A DNA stretch of 64,000 nt from Dillenia suffruticosa (lineage: Eukaryota > Streptophyta > Magnoliopsida > Dilleniales > Dilleniaceae). Every line of letters starts with the position of its first letter. Within the stretch, counting starts at the first letter, position 1. Shown piece by piece: positions 32,323-45,237 of the stretch. The stretch lies in contig JAVTVX010000004.1 in assembly GCA_033439265.1 (NCBI GenBank), positions 16,071,701 through 16,135,700 of the forward strand. Reading direction: 5' to 3'. The notes below the pieces were generated by a model. That model was not told the DNA's origin, searched no databases, and saw only the letters and a program-made list of their open reading frames with translations. The position numbers were made by a program, and so were the translations under genes.

Positions 32323-35300
32323 CTCCTCTTCAATTTTGACGAATAGATGTTAATGAAGTCTAACTTAACTAGAATGTCTTAGAGATGACTAGTCGTTGTT
32401 CCCTTGGTAAGGAATTGTGATGGTCTTGTCTTCTAACTTTTGTTATACAAAGTGACTATCAATCTCAATGTGTTTGGTTCTCTCATGAAAGTCTGGATTT
32501 GAAGTAATGTGAATTGCCAATTGATTATCACAATAAAGTTCAATAGAGCCAGAAACTAAGAATATCAATTCTTTAATTAGAGCTTTTAACCAAATAATCT
32601 CGTTAGTTGCTGCTATCATAGCTCTGTATTATACTTCTGCACTCGATCTTGATATCACAGATTGTTTCTTGATTTTCCATGAAACTAGGTTTTCTCCTAC
32701 AAACATGCAGTAGACAGTTGTGGATCTCCTATCCTTTGTGTCATCAGCCCAGATCACATCACAGTATCCCTCGATTTCTTAACTCTGATTATTTTTCATC
32801 CAAATTCCTTTTCTAGGAGATCCTTTGAGATACGTTAGGATTCTTCCGGTAGCTTTCCAATCTCCAATTGTAGGAGCATGCATATGCTTTACTAATTTTG
32901 CTTACAGCATATGTGATGTCTGATATCTTTTCACATATGTGAAAGGTTGATCAATCAATGGTTGAGATTGGGCTAACTACTAGTCTAGCTCCCATTTTAC
33001 CTATTTCCTATAAAAGATCAAGCATCCATTTTCTTTGGATAGAACCAGTCCCTTATGAGAGTAAGCAACCTCTATTTCTAGAAAATACCTTAGTAGGTCT
33101 ATGTCTTTAACTTCAAACTTGGTTTTAAGGAAACTTCATACTTGATCAATTTGGCTCGTATCATTCCCAAAAACAATTATGTCATCCACATAAATAAATA
33201 TAATAGTAATTTTTGCATTATTCATTTTAGTGAATAAAGAGCTATCACTATTGCACTTACTAAAATTGTTGCTGAGAAGGATAGATCTCAATTTTGCATA
33301 CCAAGCTTTCAAAGATTGCTTAAGAACATAAATGGCTTTTCTCGGTTTACACACTTGTCCTTCCTTTTATGGATATAACCCTTGAAGTAGGTGCACATAT
33401 ACCTCCTCGTCCAACTCTCCTTAGAGAAAGACATTCTTCACGTCCATCTGGTACATTGTCCACTTTTGGTTTGTGGCGAGAGACATAAGGACCTTGATGG
33501 TATTCATCTTTACTATCGGGGCAAAAGCCTCCGTGTAGTCCTCTATCTAAGTCTGTGTGAATCCTTTGACTACAAGTCTAGCTTTATAGTGATCGATTGA
33601 TCTGTCACTTTTGTGTTCGATCTTTTAAACCCACTTTCATTCTACTACTTTCTTTCCTCTTGGAAGTGAGGTGAGTTCCCAGGTTCCATTTTGGCCGTGG
33701 CATCTAGTTCTTTTCTCATTTCCTTTCTCCATTCAAGATGCTCATTAGTTTCATTAAAAATTCTAGGTTCCTGTACTTGATCTATACCACTCAAGAAAGT
33801 CTAGTGACCTACAGAGGTAAGAAAGTTTAGTGACCTTCAAAGGTATTAGCAGTAGTATAAAATTTAGATATGGGATAAGGGATGACTTTGGAGTTGTAAT
33901 ATATTTCGTGATCTACCCATTTAGATAGGAGTCTTATTCTTGTTGATCTTCTGACAAGAGGTGGAGATAGTGGTGAATTTCTTGTTTCCTCTTGTTCTGA
34001 GGGAAGGGGAAGGAGGCCTTGATCTCCCCCTTGCTTTCTACTCTCCTCTAGTTCTAGTTTTGCTCCACTCCTATCTTCTGTGCTTTGTGGTACCTCTCCC
34101 TCTGTTTCTGTGCTTTCTTCGAGGGTGATTAATAGAGCTTTTGATTTGAGACATGGAGAGGAATATTTGTAAATTTTCTCTTTGATACCCTTTTTCTTTT
34201 TCTTTTTCTTTTTCTGGTCATGTAAAATAGAACTCATTTTTAACAAATATCATATCTTTTTGTGTATATCTTGTTAGTCTCAAGATCTAAACATATACAC
34301 CCTTTTGAAAGTATGAATCGCTTGCCTTTCTATCAAGTTTATCTCGAAGTTGCCTTGTGGAATGTACATAGCATACACACCTGATACTAGTGTTCAATGT
34401 TTGGCTTGATTTTTGTTAGTGCTTCCATGGGAGATTTCCTTTGGAGTATAATAGTTGCAAGTGATTAATTATACGACCTGTAGTACTTACTGCATCACTC
34501 TAGTATTTTTGGTGTGTTGGCATAGAATATCGTAGTTCTTGCCATTTCTAAGAGGTGCCGATTTTTCTTTTGGCTATCCAATTTTGTTGATGGGTGTAAG
34601 GACATCAAGTTTGATGTGTGATTCATTCTTGTCGCCAAAAACTAGTGAAGTCTTTATGCATATATTCTTCTCCATTATGAGTCATAAATATTTTTATATT
34701 AGCACCATATCGTTTACTGACATATGCTATAAAATTCTTAAATGCCTCAAATGCTTGTGCCTTTGTCATGAGCATGTAGATCCAAGTGTATCTGGTTTCA
34801 TGATCAATAAAGGTTATGAAATATTTAATTTCTCTTCTAGATACTATCAGTGACGTTCAAATATCTGAATGCACAATATCAAAGGTGTTCTTATATATAG
34901 TTTTTGAAATTGGATAATACACTCGGTCATAATTTTTTTGTCAAAAATAGGTTTTACAAAGTTTGCTTACATGGGTGACCTAATCTAACATGCCACAAAA
35001 CATAATTTCCTTCTTGGCATGTTACAAAAGCAAGGTTGTTTTTGTCCGTGAAATACAGATTGTTCCTCATGTACTAATGACTTAGCTCGTTTTGAGATCC
35101 TGAAAAACAACAGTGTTGGATCGAAAATAGCCTTTCAATTTTGGTCTTTGGTCACTTGGCTAATAGACATGCGGTTGGATGAGAACTTAGGGATCAAATT
35201 CTTTGATGTTTTTCTAAAAATTTTTACTTCCCCAAGTTCTTTAGCATCCAAATTATGTCCATTAGCCACTTTGATTATCCTATGGTTAGGGAGAGGTTTT

Positions 35301-36335
35301 AGGTTTTGAAATCTGTTTTTGTCCGTAACCATATGTGATCACATTTTGAGTCAATTAACCAATCTTGAATTTTTTAGGCAAAGTTAGAGAAAGTACCAAA
35401 ATTAAGTCCGGGATTGAGCCCTTGTTTGATCAGAACCCTTGTCACTGCTCCTTCAATAGTTGACTCGAGAGTTGCAGATTGGACGGTGTTGGAGTTGTTG
35501 GAGTTATTCGAGTTATTGGAATTTCCTTGACTCTTTTTCGACTGCAAATGAGTTTGTAAAAACCAACACTTCTTCTTAGTGTGTCCTGGTTTTTTGCAAT
35601 GTGTACACATTGTTTTCCTGGTTGGGACACAAAATTTGCTTTTTGTTCTCCTCCAACAACCTCCAAGCCATGTACTTGAAGATAAGATTGAGCTGCTTCC
35701 TCTATAGTTAAGCTTGCATCAGTATGCCGGATCATATATTGAACTTCTTGGAACAAAGAAAACTCTTTCATCCTCAAAATTTCTTGGCACACATTGGAGT
35801 ATATTGTTCCCCAAGTGAGATAAGCAAGCTGAAGGTCATACTTTCATTTTCTCTTTGTTGGAGGATTTTTGAGTCAGTCGTTGGTGGCCTCCAGGCATGG
35901 AGTTCGCTCCACAAATCTCCACACTCTCCAAATAGTTGTGTGAGAGATTTTCCTTCCTTCTTGAGATTTCCAACCAATCTCTTAATTTTATAGATTCTTC
36001 CTAAGTTGGATCTTTGCCCGTAAAGCCCAAACATTTGATTCTATAAAGCTTTGGCTGTGGGGCACTAGTGACTAGCACACGGTGAGTGTGGTCCATTGAA
36101 TTGGAGAGAAGGATGAACACTTAGTCGTCCTTTTTCTTCCATTCTTTATACTTTGTATTTGATTCCTCCATGGGTTCTTCAATGAGGTGCTCCAAAAAGT
36201 CTCTCAGATTAAGAGAACTTCTTACTCCTTGCACCCATTGATAGTAGTTTGTTGAATTTAGGATTATGGAGGAGAAAGGATGGGTTTGAAAAGATTTATG
36301 TGTAGATGTCGAGATTTGTGCCTGTTTTGATCCTA

Positions 36336-36605
36336 TGTTGATAAAATATGATATCAAGAACCATAGAAAAGTGAATAGAAAACTTTCTTTGAATTGAATG
36401 CTAAGAGAATTTTACCTTAGGTAGGATTGTCCCTTGGGAGAATTATTATAAAAGAGAGAGAGATTTTAGCAAAAGAGGATTATCTCAATTGCTTGCATAT
36501 AAAGTGTAGAAAGAGATTTTATTTATAGAGGATTACAAAAATTAGATGGTATGGGCTGAAGCACATGACCCAATTTGATTGAGCCATGACAGCATACTTT
36601 CAACA
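36336..36605 (-). repeat. 5' LTR of copia element A
   Basis: Plus-strand edges are TGTTGATAAAATATG and CATACTTTCAACA, followed by the target duplication TCTTT. Confidence 0.85.
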
Positions 36606-37230
36606 TCTTTGTTTTACTCGCTTTCTATTGGAAAATGTGGAAAATGGGTATGGTCCGTCCATATGGTAAAACCCAACCCAAATCATTTCGGTTAAATTTG
36701 AATTTGAAAGGGAGATAAATAAGAAGAGAGCGGTTTTTTAATAACCACTTCTCAACTCCCTCCATCTCTCAATTTCCTCTCCCTTTCTCTTATTTTGAAA
36801 TGCCTACAACTTCATATTTTTTGGAGAATGATACGTAAATAAGAAAATGGGAATAAAAAAGCACTTTTGAGTACGTGTTAAAAGTGAAAGGCATTTTAGT
36901 GAGAGAAAGAAGGGAGAAAACTTTTCAAAGAGAAGGGGTTTGAAAATGGATTTATTATTTCTTCATCAAGACATTTAGATTGTGAACAAAATAAAATGAT
37001 CCGACTTTATAACATTTTTTAAAACTAGCATATCCAATCGTCAAAAGAAATAAATAATTCTAATGTGTTCTACGATCCTGGAATTTTTGCCTGTGAAATT
37101 GAATTTGTTAATTTGTTTTATATCAACACTTTTGGTTGTTGAAATATGTTTCAGTAAAAATTAGTTGCCTATATTTATTTATGCTTTAACTTAGACTGAA
37201 TTATGAGTTTAAAAATTGCTTGTATTGATT
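36606..37230. other. Right flank of copia element A; no gene recognised
   Basis: Unassigned sequence. A GAGAAAG-rich stretch near 36,900-36,950 resembles the GA-rich stretch left of the element, as expected if both flanks were once contiguous. Nothing else is visible. Confidence 0.3.
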
Positions 37231-38660
37231 TTTAGGTTCACCCAATGTCTCCATTTGAAAGTTGCGAAACAATTTCACATAATCTTTGAGATAAATTTGA
37301 TGGGGCTAATGAATGGGTACCAGCAAATTCAAGTCAGCTACTTTTTTTTTTATGGTTACATAAGGTTGCGAAAATGACGACGAAAATACACGCGTCCATG
37401 AAGATTTTTTGGGAAGACACATGAGCAAGCTTTTTTTATCATTTGGGTGTCCCTACAAGAACAAATTCAAGTCAGCTTCAAGACAAAGAGACAGCATAGT
37501 AGTAATCAATTAGTACAACTACATATTTGTGGAAATGAAATCACTAAATAGTTGAATACAGGGTTATCACGGGGCATTTTACTGATACAGGTGGAAACTT
37601 CAAAAAAAGAGTTTTGGGTTTCATGAAATTATAATGCATCCTTAAAGGCATGGAAATTGCTATAGCTGATGCAATTTTCAAGCATTAGAAAATATGAGGT
37701 TAGTATCTATTGATAATACTTGTAATAACTTCCGTAAGGATAACTGAAGGACTAGTTATCATTAAGGCTAGAGATTTGTTGCAGTTAGATGTTGCACTCA
37801 GATATTAAATTTGCTTGTTGTGTAAGATGGTTTTGGACAAATTAAAGATGTCATTCACAATGTATGAAAGTGATGAGTACATTAACCAATCTGATTCAAG
37901 GTTGAACGTTTAGTGATGTCGCTGAACAGAAGAGTTTAAAAGGAAGGAAGCTGGTTGTCATTGTCCCACAAGACAAAATTCTCTAGACGTTGTCAGTTGC
38001 ATTTCTAGCCAACAAAGAAAGAGAGCCACATAATGACCATGCGCTATCACTTGAGGACCGGGAGACGGAGAAGAAGGTTTGTCAACCTTTTAAAGTTTTC
38101 ATTCTAGGCATTCATGTCATCTCAATAACAATTATCCTACGGTAAACTTGAATCTTCCTGAAGTATATACAGTAAAAGAGGTGATTGATGTTGCAATGAG
38201 GATCGTGATCTCTTCATGTGAGAAATGACAAAGCCATTGAAACATAAAAGCTTTGACGGATATTGGGGATAATGTAATCTATTAATGAACATTTCTAGTG
38301 CTTTGGATCCTAGATGCAAATTTCCCATGGATGATTTATGGTTTCCTCTTATTTATAAACGAGGAGATGAGTACGAAAAAGATGTAAAGAAATTACGTGA
38401 AAATTTTATCTTAAAGAGAATGTTTATTTTCTTAATGATAATTTTGATTTCTCTTTCGGTGCAAAAATCACGTGAAAACCAAGAGGGATCTCATATTACA
38501 TTGTCACAAGGCCGAAATCTAAAGATAAATACATGAGCATTCTTAAGGGCAACACTCCTATTAAAAGATTCTTGTTATCTCACGAGAAAGAAGCCTTTTA
38601 ACACCACAAGCTTACAGCATCATATCATGGTGTACCAAATAGTGTGGTAAAAATGTAATT
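37231..38660 (+). pseudogene. hAT-superfamily transposase remnant
   Basis: Decayed hAT (RICESLEEPER/BED-type) transposase on the plus strand. Recognisable blocks in order: TGHFTDTGGNFKKRVLGFMK (about 37,570-37,630); QILNLLV (about 37,800-37,820), the area of the conserved Cys-x2-His block; DEYINQSDSRL (about 37,876-37,910); LSLEDRETEKKVCQPFKVF (about 38,048-38,105), equivalent to the usual EEWEKVEKICKFLK-type segment; and MNISSALDPRCKFPMDDL (38,285-38,338), matching the IASVLDPRxK motif. Stops and frameshifts lie between all blocks. The C-terminal dimerisation domain is not clear, and no terminal inverted repeats or 8-bp target duplication were found. Confidence 0.7.
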
Positions 38661-39590
38661 TTTGATATGAGACATGAAAAGACTTTTGCAATAAATGTTA
38701 GATAATTTTTAATTTATTAAGACAAAGATACATTATTTGGCAGTGCCCCACCTTCCTTTAAGTTCTAAGTGCGCCATTGATGATGACATTTATTCTTTTT
38801 CAAAACATAAAGCTTATCAAGGGCCACAAAATAAACAGGTAAAGAAAAAGGGCCATGAATAAATCACACCTTATGCACCAAAATTAGTGTAGGTTACTTT
38901 TTAATTTTAAATTTTCAAATTTTAAATTGAGAATCAGATTTGAAATGACAAATGTCATACTGCGAACCCCTAAACAAAACCCATATCCCATCCCCAAATA
39001 TTTTTCAAAAATGGAATATCATTTAATGACAAATTTAGACTAAAATACCAAAAAGGGGACCCAACACATGCAATCATAGACCAAATGGGTAAACAACTTG
39101 GGACCTTTTGGCCATTTCACAGGAAGGAGATAAAAAAAATTTTAAAAATAATAAAATGATAGATTATTATGTTTATATAAAAAATAGGTTGTCCTGGTGA
39201 ACTCAAATGGGTGCGGCACTCCATGCCGCCAAAACAAGTTTGGTACCCATCTGAGAAATATTCTCATTCTTCTTCCCTTTCATCTTCTTAATTCTTCGAT
39301 TTTTTATCTTCATTTAATTTTTCTTCAATTCCTAGTTTATATAATTGGAATTGAATTGTGGGTATTTCTAGTTCCAGTCATAAAGCATGGTGTTGCAGAG
39401 AAAAAATTCAAATTCAAACTGTGGTACTTGCAGCAGCAATAGTGTGACATATATGCCAGTATATCTCAATGTATATTATCTTACCTTTATGAATGGTTAA
39501 GCTTATTGGCTAGGCTCTAGTGTTTATCATTTTGGGGTTGAAGGCATATGATCATTATTAATATTATTATTTATTATTCAAATGTGGTTT
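38661..39590. other. Unassigned sequence right of the hAT remnant
   Basis: No gene recognised. An 81-codon plus-strand frame at 39,197-39,442 has no family resemblance I can see. AT-rich throughout. Confidence 0.3.
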
Positions 39591-40194
39591 TGCTTAATAA
39601 GTGATGGTACATAGTTCAATGACCATGGGTACAAAACCTAGAAACTATTAAGCCCATTAGGCCATAATCATAAGATCCATAAACGACCGAACACACTCTT
39701 AGTTAAAAACACCCTCAGCCAAACCCTCTCGCTTATATCTGTCGACCATCTCGACTAAACCTTATCAAGTAAGCTACTCATTCATCTCGGTCTTACTCTC
39801 TCAACTATTACCAAAAAACCTTCTGGAACTTGACAAATCAAAATTACAATCACTTAAGATTTGAACCTCTTTCAATCCGAGAGTAATCTTTCCCAATAAA
39901 GAAAGAAATCTCAATGACCACTCCCGATAAGATGGAGAATCTCTGTGACAACTTGAATTCTCTTAATCAATAGAATTTTAAATTTCTTCAAAATCTTTGA
40001 CTACGGTCTCTGTAATCTCAGAAAATCCCTATTGATATCTCTCCACAAGTTCCATACAAGATTTGCCATGGATGCACGCTATATAAGTATAGGCGACCAG
40101 ACTAGCATGTTTGATAACTCTACACTCTACACACAGAGGCAACACAGGGCTATTTTACGACTCTATTCAATCTGTTTTTCTTTCTATTATTTTT
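39591..40194 (+). other. LTR-like or promoter-like fragment
   Basis: Less AT-rich than its surroundings. A TATA-like CTATATAAGTATAGG lies at about 40,079-40,093, followed by a pyrimidine-rich, TCTACAC-repeated stretch, a layout often seen in LTRs. No partner LTR or coding part was found. A CACTA-like terminus begins at 40,195 within it. Confidence 0.25.
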
Positions 40195-40745
40195 CACTAC
40201 AAAAAATAGACTTTTAGCCATAAATTTAGCGACGAAAATTTAAAAAAAATTCGTCGCTAAAAACATTAACGACGGATTTAGCTACGAAAAATTTTTTGTC
40301 GCTAATAACGCGTTACAAAAATTTAGCGACAAAAATTAGAAATCCGTTGCTAAATTTAAAGACGAAAATCTGAAATCCAACGCTAAATTTAGTAACAAAT
40401 AATTTTTCGTCGTAAAAATTTGTCACAAAATGTGGCGACAAAAAATTATCCGTCACTAAATTAGCGACATAAAAAAATTCGTTGTTAAATTTAGCCACGA
40501 AAATCTAAAATTCGTCGCTAAATTTAGCGACAGATAATTTTTGTCGCTAAAATTCATCGCTAATTTAGGAACAAAAAATTATCCTTTGCTAAATTAGCAA
40601 CAAAAAAATTATCCGTAACTAATTTAGCGACAGAAAAATTATCCCTCGCTAATTTAGCGACAAAAAAAAGTTTATCCCTAATTTAGCAACAAATAAAATC
40701 ATCCGTCACTGAATTAGCGACGGATTTGGAATCCGTCGCTTATTC
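40195..40745 (+). mobile_element. CACTA-like terminus with subterminal repeats (one end only)
   Basis: Starts CACTACAAAAAATAGAC at 40,195. For about 540 bp it consists of a TTTAGCGACGAAAATT-type motif and its reverse complement, some 20 imperfect copies, ending near GGATTTGGAATCCGTCGC (about 40,722-40,739). This is the structure of a CACTA subterminal region. The opposite terminus, ending in GTAGTG, was not found, so the element is truncated or a degenerate miniature copy. TTT precedes the left end, but a target duplication cannot be confirmed. Confidence 0.6.
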
Positions 40746-40780
40746 CAAATTCCAAATTTGTCGGAATGCCCAAAAAGCGC

Positions 40781-40864
40781 ACGTGCCTGGACTGGCCCCT
40801 GCCCACCCGAGCCAGCACTAGCCTGGAAGCCACATGCCTGGATGGGCCCCACCCACCCGAGCCA
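40781..40864. repeat. GC-rich direct repeat of about 34 bp
   Basis: ACGTGCCTGGACTGGCCCC...CACCCGAGCCA (40,781-40,814) recurs as ACATGCCTGGATGGGCCCC...CACCCGAGCCA (40,832-40,864), 51 bp apart. It directly follows the CACTA-like subterminal array and is much richer in GC than the flanks. Confidence 0.75.
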
Positions 40865-41529
40865 AGTGAAAGTAGCAATATGTCTGAGTTTCAATCATGA
40901 TATCTTGATAATATGTTAAAGTAACAATACTAAAATAAAGTTTCAAAAAGCAGGTGAAAGTTTTAAGAGTATTGAATAAGATTAAATATAAACCTCTGAG
41001 TTTCACACAATGAGATATCAACTCATTACCCATAGGGTCACAAAAGCACACGTGATGTAAAACACAAGTTACGATACATTTTCTGCTCAATTAAAAGTGT
41101 ATGTCTTTGTTTAAACATATAATATATCGTACAGATCTTAATTCAAGTGTACCACAACACTTGACTTGACTTCTCTTTGTAGAAACCCTCCATAATCATC
41201 ACAATTTCAAAAGAAAACCACACCTGGCTCGTGGACAAATATAATGGATTGTGAAAATTTTATTTCAATTATCAAGAAAATATATAAATGGTAATTTTGT
41301 CTTAGTTCTCTACGAAGGTGATATACATATGTTAAATAACCACAAATTAATATTGTTTCATCTCTACAAATCAAACAAATATTAGAGATGATTGCTTGTA
41401 TGAGAGAATCAATTTCAAAAACTTATCCGATATACGTTTAAATCAAAACATAAAAACTCGTAAGTATAAAACAAATTCAAATATCATAAAATTATAAATA
41501 TTACATCATAGTCATTGTATATACAAATA
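40865..41529. other. AT-rich region where the 3' LTR of copia element B is expected
   Basis: The pol remnant of copia B ends at about 41,533, so its 3' LTR should lie here. I could not match this stretch to any sequence near the other end. No gene recognised. Confidence 0.3.
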
Positions 41530-44500
41530 TAATTATATCCTACACAATCTGAGAGATTTTACATATTTTAAAAATACATCTCTATGCATAGGTTTCGTGA
41601 ACGAATCGGTCACTATCAAATATGTAAGCATATATTTTAACGTTATCTGCCTCTTTTCAACAATATCTCGAATAAAATTGAACTTTATATTTATGTGTTT
41701 GGTTCTTCCATGATATTTGGGATCTTTCATGTAAACGATAGCAGATTGATTATAACAATGAATTGTCACAACTCCCACTAAATCGTTTACAATCTCTAAA
41801 TATTGTAAAAATCTTTTTTAACTAAATACATTCTTGAACTACAAAAGTACAAGGCACGAACTCTATTTCCATTGTGGATAATGATATTCACTTTTGTTTC
41901 TTACTTCTTTAAGAGACGGCGTCATTAATTAGCAATAAAACGTAACGTAAGGTAGATTTATGTTCATCTAAATCGCTACACAATCAATCTCTGTGTATCC
42001 ACTTAATGACAACTCATTTCCTTGATAACAAAGGGAATAGTCTGCAGTTCCTTTCAAGAATCACAAAATCCTCTTTATAGCAATCCAGTAACTCCAATAT
42101 GAATTGGATTGATAACTACTGACTAAACTCGCGGCATAATAGATATCAAGATGAGTACACATTATAGCATATATCAGACTCCCAATAGCGCTGGAATATG
42201 ATACTTTTAACATCTCATATTTTTCTTTGATAGTTTGTGAGCACATCGCTATGTTTAAACTTTTGTCTTTAGATACAGGAGTATCAATTGGTTTACAGTT
42301 GTCCATCCTAAATCATTCCAGAATTTTTTTAATATAACATTCTTAAGACAACACTAATAATCTCTTAGAATGATCTGTGGATCTTAATACCTAGTTTGTA
42401 TTGTGCCTCACCCGTATCCTTCATCGCAAAATTTGATGACAACCGATTCTTGGTACTCGGGACATACTCCATATCATTTCCAACTAATAATATGTCATCA
42501 ACATATGGAGATAGAATTACAAACTTGTTATTGGACTTATTTACATAAATACAGTGGATTTCGTCTATCATCACGAAATTGTAAGAGATTACAGTTTTGT
42601 GAGATGTCAAATTCCATTGTCTTGAAGCTTGCTAAGGCCATTAATTGATCTATTCAATTTACAAACTTTGCTTTTTTGGCCTTTAACTATGAAACTTACT
42701 GGTTGCTCAATATATATTTCTTATTTAAGTTCTCCATTGAGAAAGATCGTCTTCACGTCCATCTGGTATAATTCTAAATCTAAATTGATCACAATAACCA
42801 ACAATAAAAGAATAGAAACAAATTCCACTATTGGTGAGAAGAGTCTTCATAATCAATACATTTTTGTTGAGTATAACTTTTTGCCACCAATTGAGATTGT
42901 ATCTCTTAATTGTTCCATCAGACTTATGTTTAATTTTGAGAGCCCACTTATTTTCAATAGGTTTGCGCCCAGGTTGAAGATCAACCAAATCCCAAACATG
43001 GTTGGATTCCAACAACTCTATTTCTACCTCCATTGATTTTATCCACTCATTTTTGGCAAGACAGGACAAAACCTTATTAACATTTTTAGGCTCATCCTCA
43101 TCCTGTGGAGAAATGATAAAAGCATGCCTTTCAATTTTGTAATAACATTTGGGCACACATTTCTTAACATTTTTCTGCATTAATGATTCGGTTGGATCAT
43201 TAGAACTTAAATCTCTCCCACTAGGATCATCTAGGGAATCAATTTCTCGTGGTTCCCTTGATCCATCTGACACAGATCTATCATCTGAATTATTTAATTC
43301 AAATAAAGACTCTACTTTCGCTATTTCACCTCTGCTAAGAAAATCATCTTTCAGAAATATCACATTTTGTAATTCAATTTCCGTTACAATACCATCATTG
43401 CATTCACCGATGAATACATAATCTTTTGACTGATCAAAATATCTAATAAAGATATATTGTCTTTCATCGGGGACCAAACATTTCAAACTTATTGGAAGAG
43501 TCATGAATATAGGATACTGATCCCCAAAGTTTAAGATCATTCAAACTTGGTGGTCTACTAGTCCAAAGTTCATATGGTATGGTTGGTACTAATTTTGAAG
43601 ACACCTTGCTCAAAATACAGGTCGCAGTTAACATTGTATCTCTCTAAAAGGAAATGGACAAGTTAGCATACACCATCATAAATCTTGTTATATCCAATAA
43701 TACTTTATTCCTCCTCTTAGTAACACCATTCTATTGAATTGTATTAGAAATAGTCAATTATCTAATAATTCTCTTTTCACTATATAAATCTTTGAATTGA
43801 TCTAATAGATATTTATGTTATCGATTTGTTCCCAAAGTTTTAATTGTTCTGTCCATTTGATCATTCACTTCATTTCCACTTCGTTTATATAAGTCTAAAA
43901 CACTTAAATGTTTCAAACTTTTGAGAAATCAAATAGATATAACAAAATTGCGTGAAATCATCTATGAATGTAATGAAATATGATATTCCATGTTGAGCCT
44001 TCACATTCATTAGACCACAAATGTCAAAGTAAACCAATTGTAATGCAAATTCAACCCTTAGGGCCTTTCTGAATGGTTTTGGAATTATCTTCCCAGCAAG
44101 ACAATATTCACAATTCGGTAAATCAAATTTAGTAAACGAACCCAATAGTTCTATTTTCATTAGTCGATTCATCCTATCCTACCCAATGTAAACAAGTCTA
44201 ACTTGCCATACTTTGTCATCACCATTAACATCACTAGAAGAACAAATATTGAATGAAATATGACGATAAACATAACGGTCAAATATTTGTTTATCATAAT
44301 CCAAAGTGATAAAGTCATCCGTGAAATGTCCAGAACCAAAATACACACCATTAGAATAGATGCAGATCCTATTACGAGAAAAGTATAAGTCATAACCAAG
44401 TCTAAAAACAACAACAATAGAAAATAAATTTCATCAAATTTTCAGTGCATAGAGAATATCATGCAACATTAGGGTTTGGCCATTTCGTAACTCTAGTTTG

Positions 44501-45237
44501 CAAGTGTCAATCTTTTTTACATCTACTCTTATATTGTTCTCTACGTATATCCATATTGTATTAGGAGGAACTCGACGCAAATCCATGAACGCTTCCCGAT
44601 CGCTTGTCACATGGTTTGTTACTCTTGAGTCTATAATCCATATAGATAAGATTCAGAAAGTAAAACAGTACTAAAGACATTTATAACACTTAGAGAAGTA
44701 TAACAAGGTACTACATTTTTCTGTTTAAGGCATTCTTGAGTGAAATGACCAAGAGTTTTGTAATTGTACCACTTCAGTTTGCTCTTATTCTTCTTCTTCC
44801 AAAACCACTTACATTTGATCTTGCTGTTGGAATTGTTTTTCTTGGACCCTTCTTCAGCTTCATTCCCTTTCTTGCCTTTGTTCTTGTTCCTCTTGCACTT
44901 AAAGCCTAAAGTTTTCTAGGAACTAGATTCAGCTACAAAGAAACTAGAAATTGATCTTGCGGCACTAGCTCATCTCTGAGTTCCACGTAGCGAGCAGTAT
45001 TAGAGAAAGTCTTAATGCTATTATTATGAGTTAGACTAACTTTCAGGGGTCTCCCACTGATCTGGAAGGGATCGGATTAAAGCATGAATCTATTGCTTAT
45101 TAGAGAGAACGTGACCAACCATTTTCAATTTCCTTATCATGTTTGACATCGTCCTCATATGTTGTTTGATGCTATTATTAGCTTTCTTTTTATACGTGTC
45201 AAACTTGATTGTCAACTAGCTCAAATGAGTTACATTA

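Larger units (their letters stand above)
31940..36605 (-). mobile_element. Ty1/copia retrotransposon A, both LTRs present
   Basis: A 4.67-kb copia element on the minus strand. The LTRs are 31,940-32,322 (383 bp) and 36,336-36,605 (270 bp), and the 5-bp target duplication TCTTT lies at 31,935-31,939 and 36,606-36,610. Minus-strand order is gag N-terminal block (about 36,120-36,350), gag core (about 35,774-36,034), CCHC zinc knuckle (CTHCKKPGHTKKKC, about 35,568-35,610), integrase area (about 34,300-35,330), reverse transcriptase (KAIYVLKQSLKAWYAKL and IYVDDIIVFGND, about 33,136-33,354) and RNase H (about 32,400-32,700). Length and short LTRs fit an Ale/Retrofit-like lineage, which is tentative. 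Heavily broken, with well over ten interruptions. The LTRs differ by roughly 10 percent, suggesting about 4 million years at the usual plant rate. Confidence 0.85.
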
